Notes under the pieces: generated by a model
What the model was told of the DNA's origin: nothing
What the model saw: the letters and a program-made list of their open reading frames with translations, nothing else
Databases searched by the model: none
Shown here: positions 7,458 through 11,671 of the stretch, in pieces
Layout: every line of letters begins with the position of its first letter
Numbering within the stretch: position 1 is the stretch's first letter
NCBI GenBank assembly: GCA_902984215.1
Contig: CADWAF010001777.1
Coordinates: 1 to 11,671, forward strand
Origin: Willaertia magna
Lineage: Eukaryota; Heterolobosea; Eutetramitea; Acrasida; Naegleriidae
DNA length: 11,671 nucleotides
Reading direction: 5' to 3'
Made by a program: the position numbers and the translations under genes

Positions 7458-8624
7458 ATGGCAGACCGCTCAATGAATAACTTCGGTATACTTGATAGTG
7501 AAAACGTAAACAATAATTCTTTCAACAATGGAAAACAAACACCAAGTTATAGTAATGCAAATTATGGAATTATTGGTAGTCGCAATATTCAAGGAAATAA
7601 TTTCAATAATACCACCGAGAATACTTTTACGTCTTCAAAAGAACAGGTAGATGTTGTAGTTCAAACAGCTCTAAAATTAGAAATGGATAAAGCCATCCAG
7701 TATTTTAGTAGTAATGGTTTCAACATTAGTCAGTATGGTGAATATTTTAAAGGTACAGGTTTTATAAATAACAAGCATTTCAGTATCATATTTGCTTGTT
7801 CTTATGACATGAATTCCGTTAATGCAGCAAAGTTGGCTTCTGTCGTTCGATCAGTATTTGATGTAAAACTTTTCTGTATGATAGGGATATGTGCTGTAAA
7901 AGAAGGAAAATTAAAAATGTTTGACGTGGTCATTCCTGATCAAATTCAATTTGCTGGTACTGGTAAACAAACTGATAATGGATTACAGCATACACAAGAA
8001 ACTGTTCGTTTAAAAGATAAGCTGAGAATTGTTGCCAATAGGATGAACCAAAACACTTTTGTAGAAAGAATAATGAAATTTCTCAACAAACAGTACATAC
8101 CAACATACACCACTTTTCATGTATCAATTCTTGCGAGATTATTAAACTACAAAACTGAAGGTGAAGAATTTATTGACTTTTGTTTTAACAAATTTCGTGA
8201 ATACAGAACATATTTAACAAGAATGAAAAACAATGGATTGATAAGTGGAACTTTTGGATCTACTCTTGATATTGAGTGTACCGAAAAAGGTAAACAATAT
8301 TTCGAAGAGGTGTTGCAAAACACTGATAACGAAATTGAATATTTCAGTAACCCTAACTTTATGATTGTAGCCGAGAAACAAGTTGCACAAACTACAAATT
8401 TTGTTGCAGCAAACAGCGATCCTTTTGGTGGAGCTACAGACAGACGTACCAGCGTTATTGATATGGAAGGCTATGGCTTTTCAAAGGTGTTGGAAGAAAA
8501 GGATTTTCTCTTTGCAAAGTGTGGGGTGGATTATGGAAATGAGGAAAAAGATGACAAAATTCAAGAAGATGCCTGTACTGTAGCAGCTGTGTTTTTATAC
8601 ATGTTTCTTGAAGGATGGAATTGA
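7458..8624 (+). CDS. PNP/UDP-phosphorylase-family protein with two N-terminal Asn/Gly motifs
   Basis: 388 residues, intron-free, ATG at 7458 after an A-rich leader, stop TGA. Residues 8-25 (NFGILDSENVNNNSFNNG) and 35-52 (NYGIIGSRNIQGNNFNNT) are two copies of one motif, 27 residues apart; the divergent neighbour has a third. The enzyme domain starts near 64. E75 fits the catalytic Glu of the MTA/SAH nucleosidase branch, 141-160 (MIGICAV...FDVVIP) is the family core, VIDMEGYGF at 333-341 holds the ribose-binding Met-Glu (E337), and the GVDY motif at 356-359 carries the catalytic Asp, D358. Between about 198 and 290 lies an insertion with a winged-helix look (LTRMKNNGLI...CTEKGKQYFEEV). The enzyme would act on a nucleoside or nucleotide; the substrate is unknown. 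Known relatives include bacterial Detocs-type ATP-cleaving effectors and PNP domains of fungal NLRs. G+C is higher (about 32-48 percent in counted stretches) than in the TPR and nicotinamidase genes. Confidence 0.85.
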   Translation: MADRSMNNFGILDSENVNNNSFNNGKQTPSYSNANYGIIGSRNIQGNNFNNTTENTFTSSKEQVDVVVQTALKLEMDKAIQYFSSNGFNISQYGEYFKGTGFINNKHFSIIFACSYDMNSVNAAKLASVVRSVFDVKLFCMIGICAVKEGKLKMFDVVIPDQIQFAGTGKQTDNGLQHTQETVRLKDKLRIVANRMNQNTFVERIMKFLNKQYIPTYTTFHVSILARLLNYKTEGEEFIDFCFNKFREYRTYLTRMKNNGLISGTFGSTLDIECTEKGKQYFEEVLQNTDNEIEYFSNPNFMIVAEKQVAQTTNFVAANSDPFGGATDRRTSVIDMEGYGFSKVLEEKDFLFAKCGVDYGNEEKDDKIQEDACTVAAVFLYMFLEGWN

Positions 8625-9039
8625 GGCCCTAGTTATGTACTGGAATTTTATACTCACGGATAAATACTTGTTAATTGTAATTTAATTCTTATCCTTCTTC
8701 TTTGTTTTTGTTGATTTTCTTTAGACTTTTGAATTTTCTCCCTAATGATTCTATTTGATCCAAGTTGAGATCTCTACTTCAATAAAAATGAGTATCTCAG
8801 CTTGTAAACTTTTCGAAAGTAAATAGTTTTTTGTAAATGTTGGTATCCATTTTTGATATCTGAGTTTTTTTTTTTGCGCACGTTTTGCATCTAACTTTTG
8901 GAGCTACTTTTTTAAAAAAAAAAGCAAAGTTTGTATCTAACTTTTTTGTAAAATACATTTATCTTTGTATTTAATTTTTTGTAAAATGACATCTAAGTTT
9001 GTACTTAAATCAAAGAAAATATTTAATTTTATTAAAATA
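8625..9039. other. Intergenic region, short degenerate repeat, no gene
   Basis: No coding sequence is seen. An AATAAA at 8781-8786 may be the poly(A) signal of the phosphorylase-like gene. From 8884 a T-rich unit TTTGTATCTAACTTTTTTGTAAAAT recurs loosely (8884, 8930, 8964, and a trace at 8998), with a period of about 34 between the best two copies. Confidence 0.5.
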
Positions 9040-9157
9040 CAAAATTTACACCTTTTGAAGGCTTAATACCTTAATATTTTCATATAATTCAGGATGAGTT
9101 AATAAAAATTCTACAGCTTCTTTAATTTCTTGTATTTGATCTTCTAAACCATTAATT
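9040..9157 (-). pseudogene. Fragment of 26S proteasome regulatory ATPase Rpt2-like gene
   Basis: The minus strand encodes about 35 residues: NGLEDQIQEIKEAVEFLLTH, then PELYENI. After a two-base slip, GIKPSKGV follows in another frame. This is the region just before the Walker A loop of proteasomal AAA ATPases, closest by eye to Rpt2 (PSMC1), where the intact pattern is GGL-x-x-QIQEIKE-x-VE and GIKPPKGV. The frameshift, the loss of Walker A and everything else, and the join to an unrelated gene show it is dead. Pro-to-Leu and Pro-to-Ser changes fit G:C to A:T decay. Other Rpt subunits are possible sources. Confidence 0.75.
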
Positions 9158-9550
9158 GATAATCATCTTTTCTAGAACTTTTTGTAAAAATAAAGCACTA
9201 GTTGAAGATAAAACAACTTTTTCATCAAAAGGTAAGAATAGTAAAGGTATTGCTTCAAATCCTGTTGCGATAACAATATTATCGGTTGTAACACGTTCTT
9301 CCTTTTCATCTAAACCTTTAACTAAAACTTCATTCTTATTTACAATACTACCTTCACCTTTAAAGTATTCAACTTTATATTTCTTAAATAAAAACTCAAT
9401 ACCTCCAGTTAATCCTTTAACTGCTTTATCTTTTTGAGCCATCATTACTCCGACATCCATTGCTAAATCTTTATATTAGATACCCCACTTTTTAAATGTT
9501 GTTCCGTGAGCTTCATAATATAAGTAAAATGTATGTAATAAAGCCTTTGA
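9158..9550 (-). pseudogene. Fragment of dihydrolipoamide dehydrogenase (E3)
   Basis: Reading the minus strand from about 9550, SKALL...YYEAHGTTFKKWGI is followed by an in-frame TAA. It continues as YKDLAMDVGVMMAQKDKAVK, GLTGGIEFLFKKYKV, IVIATGFEAIP, FLPFDEK and SSTSALFLQKVLEK. This is the N-terminal FAD-domain region of mitochondrial E3, starting right after the redox-active disulfide and stopping just before the NAD-binding glycine motif. A 102-codon ATG-to-stop stretch (9152-9460) survives but is only a piece of the 470-500-residue enzyme. The internal stop and both truncations make it a pseudogene. Several differences from the family pattern (ATGSE to ATGFE, STGAL to STSAL, KVPEK to KVLEK) are C-to-T or G-to-A type. 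Confidence 0.85.
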
Positions 9551-9711
9551 TAAGTTTTAATATCAGTAATATCTAAACTATTTGGATTATAAACAGCACT
9601 ATCTCTTTCAAAAATACCAATAATCTTTGCACCATGTTCTTTAAAGAATTTAATTGCATGATAACTAACATTATCTAAACTTTGAACAATAACACATTTA
9701 TCTTCATATTT
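9549..9711 (-). pseudogene. Fragment of glutamate dehydrogenase
   Basis: The minus strand encodes about 54 residues: KYEDKCVIVQSLDNVSYHAI, KFFKEHGAKIIGIFERDSAV, YNPNSLDITDIKTYQ. This is the start of the NAD(P)-binding domain of hexameric glutamate dehydrogenase, whose family pattern is VVQGFGNVG...GAK...DG-x-YNP-x-G-x-D. The dinucleotide-binding glycines have become S-L-D-N-V-S, and two further Gly positions are Ser. It has no start or remaining catalytic half, is preceded by a stop, and runs directly into the E3 fragment in another frame. It is a dead fragment; the source gene must lie elsewhere in the genome. Confidence 0.8.
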
Positions 9712-9745
9712 TTAATGTATAATTTCTAGTTTTTGATACTACTTG

Positions 9746-9766
9746 TTACTATATTACATATAGTAA
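9746..9766. repeat. Perfect 9-bp-stem hairpin, copy A
   Basis: TTACTATAT pairs with ATATAGTAA around the triloop TAC. An outer pair GATAC (9735-9739) / GTATC (9771-9775) could extend it. It is related to the hairpin at 9817-9835. Confidence 0.65.
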
Positions 9767-9816
9767 GGTTTGTATCAATTTACATAAAATATTAGAAATG
9801 GTACTATTGCTACTTA

Positions 9817-9835
9817 TCACTATGTATCATAGTGA
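9817..9835. repeat. Perfect 8-bp-stem hairpin, copy B
   Basis: TCACTATG pairs with CATAGTGA around the triloop TAT. Relative to copy A, a T:A pair has become C:G and an A:T pair has become G:C, so pairing is kept while sequence differs. Flanks are also similar (GGTACTATTG before, GGTTCGCAAG after). Confidence 0.65.
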
Positions 9836-10038
9836 GGTTCGCAAGTTTCCTGCATTTCAAAATACTTTATTTTTTTTACTTCAAGTACGCGCTCAACAAG
9901 TTCTATGAGTATTCAGTTTTATTAACAGTGAATGCAATTAAACTTTAGATAATAATAAACATTAAACTTATTTACAAAGTTAAATGCTTCTTTTTGTAAA
10001 ATAACTACTTGAGAAAAGTAGCTATTTATTTTTACAAC

Positions 10039-10099
10039 TAGCTATCTGTTTTTTGTAAATAGATAGCTACAAAAACTAGCTATCAAAAAGAGATAGCTA
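10039..10099. repeat. Two consecutive hairpins built from TAGCTATC
   Basis: TAGCTATCT (10039-10047) pairs with AGATAGCTA (10061-10069) around 13 bases. TAGCTATC (10077-10084) pairs with GATAGCTA (10092-10099) around 7 bases. The same octamer therefore occurs four times in alternating orientation, with a fifth partial copy (GTAGCTATTT) near 10018. It lies 55-115 bp before the nicotinamidase ATG. Confidence 0.7.
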
Positions 10100-10102
10100 A
10101 CT

Positions 10103-10123
10103 GCCCAAAAATGAGATCTGGGC
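10103..10123. other. GCCCA/TGGGC hairpin in the nicotinamidase leader region
   Basis: GCCCA (10103-10107) and TGGGC (10119-10123) can pair around 11 bases. It is a G/C-rich stem in A/T-rich surroundings, 30 bp before the start codon, possibly within the 5' UTR. Confidence 0.4.
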
Positions 10124-10153
10124 GTTCATTAGGGCTACCAAAAAAAAATAAAA

Positions 10154-10771
10154 ATGAAAAAGAGAGCGTTGATAATAATTGACGTTCAAAATGATTTTTG
10201 TAAAGGTGGATCATTAGAAGTACCAAATGCCAACGATATCATAGGAATCATTAACGATATAAAAACAACCAAATACTTCCATGCCACCATCTTAACACAA
10301 GATTATCATCCAGCCAATCACATTAGTTTCGCATCTAACCATAAAGATAATCCACCACTTTTCCAAATTAAAAAACTAAATGACGGTACAGATCAAGTAA
10401 TGTGGCCAAATCATTGCGTTCAAGGAACATATGGCGTTGAATTTCATTCTGAATTAATTATTAATGAAAATGATATCATTGTACATAAAGGAATGAATGA
10501 ATTAATTGATTCTTATAGTGGATTTTATGATAATCAATATAAACAAAAAACGGAATTAGATAATGTATTAAAAAAGAATGGAATTAATCAAGTTTTTATT
10601 TGTGGATTAGCATTAGATGTTTGTGTGAAAGCCACGGCATTGGATGCCATTAAATTGGGATATGAAACTTTTTTAATTTTAAATGCATGTAGAGGAATTG
10701 GAAAGGAAGAAGAGGCAATCAAAGAAATGAAAGAAAATGGTGTTGTTATCTTGACTGATCATTCAATTTAA
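10154..10771 (+). CDS. Nicotinamidase (isochorismatase-fold cysteine hydrolase)
   Basis: 205 residues, intron-free, ATG after an A-rich leader, stop TAA. Nicotinamidase converts nicotinamide to nicotinate and ammonia, feeding NAD salvage through the Preiss-Handler route in the cytosol. The catalytic triad is complete: D10 in IIIDVQNDF, K112 in VHKG and C157 in LALDVCVKATA. The metal-site residues D50 and H52 (TQDYHP) and H87 (WPNHCVQGT) are all present, as is the family's cis-peptide stretch before the Cys (CGLALDVC). Length matches typical PncA/Pnc1 (about 185-220). The WPNHCVQGT signature separates it from generic isochorismatases. Codon use is A/T-ending, like the TPR gene. It converges on the L10a gene and has no operon-like partner. 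Hairpins at 10039-10123 lie in its promoter or leader. Confidence 0.93.
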   Translation: MKKRALIIIDVQNDFCKGGSLEVPNANDIIGIINDIKTTKYFHATILTQDYHPANHISFASNHKDNPPLFQIKKLNDGTDQVMWPNHCVQGTYGVEFHSELIINENDIIVHKGMNELIDSYSGFYDNQYKQKTELDNVLKKNGINQVFICGLALDVCVKATALDAIKLGYETFLILNACRGIGKEEEAIKEMKENGVVILTDHSI

Positions 10772-10804
10772 TTTTGTATTAAAATTGTATTAATTTTGTT
10801 TTTA

Positions 10805-10810
10805 AATAAA
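10805..10810 (+). terminator. Candidate poly(A) signal of nicotinamidase
   Basis: AATAAA lies about 35 nt downstream of the TAA stop and is followed by an A run, a fitting position for 3'-end processing. Confidence 0.45.
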
Positions 10811-10875
10811 AAAACATCATGATAGCACTTAGTAATCGGAACAAATAAAAAGAATACAATTGTCTTAAATACAAA

Positions 10876-10881
10876 TTTATT
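10876..10881 (-). terminator. Candidate poly(A) signal of the L10a gene
   Basis: The minus strand reads AATAAA about 90 nt after the L10a stop codon. Together with the plus-strand signal at 10805 it would let the two convergent transcripts overlap slightly or end back to back. Confidence 0.4.
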
Positions 10882-10888
10882 AGTGACT

Positions 10889-10937
10889 ACCAATACATCT
10901 AAACCGCAACTAAATGCAAAGACATTTAGAGATTGGT
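10889..10937. other. Two-level hairpin in the convergent 3' region
   Basis: The inner stem CTAAATG (10910-10916) / CATTTAG (10923-10929) is perfect with a 6-base loop. The outer arms ACCAAT (10889-10894) / ATTGGT (10932-10937) also pair. On the minus strand it lies 30-80 nt after the L10a stop, so it probably sits in that 3' UTR, just before the poly(A) signal. Confidence 0.5.
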
Positions 10938-10968
10938 GGAGGGGAATACAATATCAAATACAACTAAC

Positions 10969-11616
10969 TTATGGATAAACTTTTTGTGGAGAACCCATAG
11001 TTGCCTTAATGTGGACTGAACCAACATTTTGCCAATTCTTCTTTAATAAAGAAACCAAAAAGTTAAGACCCATAGTAACATTTTGTTGGATTTCTTCTGG
11101 AGCCATTTCAACATTACCAATTGCAGTACCCAAGTTAATTTCCTTCTTTAATTGGAATTTAACAGTCTTCTTCATTTCTTCAATCTTTGATTTGATATCA
11201 TCATTTTGACCTAAAACAAGAGGGAATTTACCTGCTTTAGATAAACCTGGACCGATCAATCTAGGGATCTTCTTAATTAAAGAATCAGAAGCTAAGAAAG
11301 CATCATAGGTTGCTGCTAATTTCTTAACTGCCTTTTTATTCTTACCCATATTCTTTAAATCATCAACAGTTCTGAATGGAATGTTCATTTCTTTTGCCTT
11401 TTCGCAATGGTTATGGTCACCTAAGATACAGACCTTTAAGTTCTTTTTAACGTATTGTGGTAATTTAAGAGAACCATTGAAACGTTTATCCTTTGCTGGA
11501 TCATAGTTCTTCAACTTGATTTGCATATCAACAGTTTGAACGAACTTTCTCTTTTCTTTATCAGCAAGAACTTTAACAATAGCTTCCCTTAAGTCGTCAC
11601 TTGGAATTTTAGACAT
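10969..11616 (-). CDS. 60S ribosomal protein L10a (uL1)
   Basis: 215 residues, intron-free in the window, ATG at 11616 in an A-rich context, stop TAA at 10969. The length matches eukaryotic L10a (about 215-217). uL1 binds the 28S rRNA L1 stalk and helps deacylated tRNA leave the E site. Family landmarks are all present: KNYDPAKDKRFNGS, YDAFLASDSLIKKIPR, GPGLSKAGKFP, TVKFQLKK and the very conserved NFLVSLLKKNWQNV near the C-terminus. Codon choice is less A/T-extreme (about 37 percent G+C in a counted stretch), as expected for a highly expressed gene. The final KVYP adds one Pro after the usual aromatic end. It is convergent with the nicotinamidase gene. Confidence 0.96.
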   Translation of the reverse strand: MSKIPSDDLREAIVKVLADKEKRKFVQTVDMQIKLKNYDPAKDKRFNGSLKLPQYVKKNLKVCILGDHNHCEKAKEMNIPFRTVDDLKNMGKNKKAVKKLAATYDAFLASDSLIKKIPRLIGPGLSKAGKFPLVLGQNDDIKSKIEEMKKTVKFQLKKEINLGTAIGNVEMAPEEIQQNVTMGLNFLVSLLKKNWQNVGSVHIKATMGSPQKVYP

Positions 11617-11671
11617 CTTTTTGTATTTTTTTTCAACAAATTTTTTAAAGGCTTTTCGTTCAGTTGACTTT
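11617..11671 (-). promoter_or_regulatory. Upstream leader of the L10a gene (partial)
   Basis: The 55 bases before the ATG (minus strand) are A-rich with short A runs. No pyrimidine tract typical of vertebrate ribosomal-protein genes is seen, and no clear TATA element can be singled out in so little sequence. Confidence 0.3.

Larger units (their letters stand above)
9712..10153. other. Hairpin-rich intergenic region upstream of nicotinamidase
   Basis: No coding region is seen. It contains two related triloop hairpins (9746-9766 and 9817-9835), two further hairpins built from TAGCTATC (10039-10069 and 10077-10099) and a GCCCA/TGGGC hairpin (10103-10123). The last 14 bases before the nicotinamidase ATG are an A-rich leader. 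Confidence 0.6.

Noticed and set aside
8383..8583. 66-codon plus-strand frame inside the phosphorylase-like gene
   Set aside because: Alternative frame of a gene with clear conserved motifs.
6659..8624. The divergent pair as recently transferred bacterial genes because of higher G+C
   Set aside because: L10a, a certain native gene, has a similar G+C content, and A-rich leaders match the other genes, so composition alone does not show transfer.
9156..9437. 93-codon plus-strand frame opposite the E3 fragment
   Set aside because: Antisense shadow of the dehydrogenase homology.
9152..9460. 102-residue protein as a real small flavoprotein
   Set aside because: Upstream in-frame sequence beyond a TAA continues the same E3 homology, and both ends stop mid-domain; it is part of a pseudogene.
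11009..11209. 66-codon plus-strand frame opposite L10a
   Set aside because: Antisense shadow of a highly conserved ribosomal protein gene.
1..11671. CRISPR array, rRNA or complete transposon
   Set aside because: No regularly spaced repeat/spacer pattern, no rRNA signature and no transposase or reverse-transcriptase motif was found on either strand.

Overview
The window is a piece of a very A+T-rich eukaryotic nuclear genome. The evidence is short A+T-rich GT...AG introns (95 and 66 bp) in the first gene, an intron-free ribosomal protein L10a (uL1) gene, remnants of mitochondrial and proteasomal housekeeping genes, asparagine-rich proteins, poly(A) tracts just before start codons, and standard stop codons. 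This fits a dictyostelid-like social amoeba best. Another extremely A+T-rich protist, or an anaerobic fungus, cannot be excluded from sequence alone.

Layout, left to right. (1) 2-1773 +: the 3' part of a tetratricopeptide-repeat protein gene in three exons, open at the left edge. (2) 1774-5743: no gene. The first kilobase holds short repeats and a tRNA-like hairpin; about 2860-5700 is almost pure A/T, with roughly 3 percent G+C by spot counts and a perfect 34-bp palindrome. (3) 5744-6640: a G+C-richer island without a convincing gene. It has a long imperfect hairpin, a 95-bp tandem duplication, and a 16-mer shared between its two ends. (4) 6659-8624: two divergent genes separated by a 199-bp promoter region with a 14-bp triplicated element. 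The leftward gene encodes a small protein with a probable ubiquitin-like fold. The rightward gene encodes a nucleoside-phosphorylase-family enzyme with intact catalytic residues. (5) 9040-9711, minus strand: a mosaic of three decayed gene fragments joined end to end: glutamate dehydrogenase, dihydrolipoamide dehydrogenase and the 26S proteasome ATPase Rpt2. (6) 9712-10153: no gene, but several good hairpins, two of them related by compensatory base changes. (7) 10154-10771 +: nicotinamidase. (8) 10969-11616 -: ribosomal protein L10a, convergent with the nicotinamidase gene.

The main discovery candidate is the divergent pair. The phosphorylase-like protein carries two copies of an 18-residue Asn/Gly motif before its enzyme domain, spaced exactly 27 residues apart. 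The small divergent partner carries one copy of the same motif, aligning without gaps. A short Asn/Gly motif of this kind, shared by two adjacent genes, one encoding a PNP-type domain, resembles the architecture of amyloid-signalling (HET-s/HRAM-type) pairs in fungi and bacteria. Nucleoside-phosphorylase-like effectors that destroy nucleotides are known in bacterial and some eukaryotic immune systems. I propose a two-gene, motif-coupled signalling or cell-death module in an amoeba-like organism. The motif sharing is seen directly; the mechanism is inference.

The other genes (TPR protein, nicotinamidase, L10a) look like ordinary chromosomal genes with no evident functional link to the pair.
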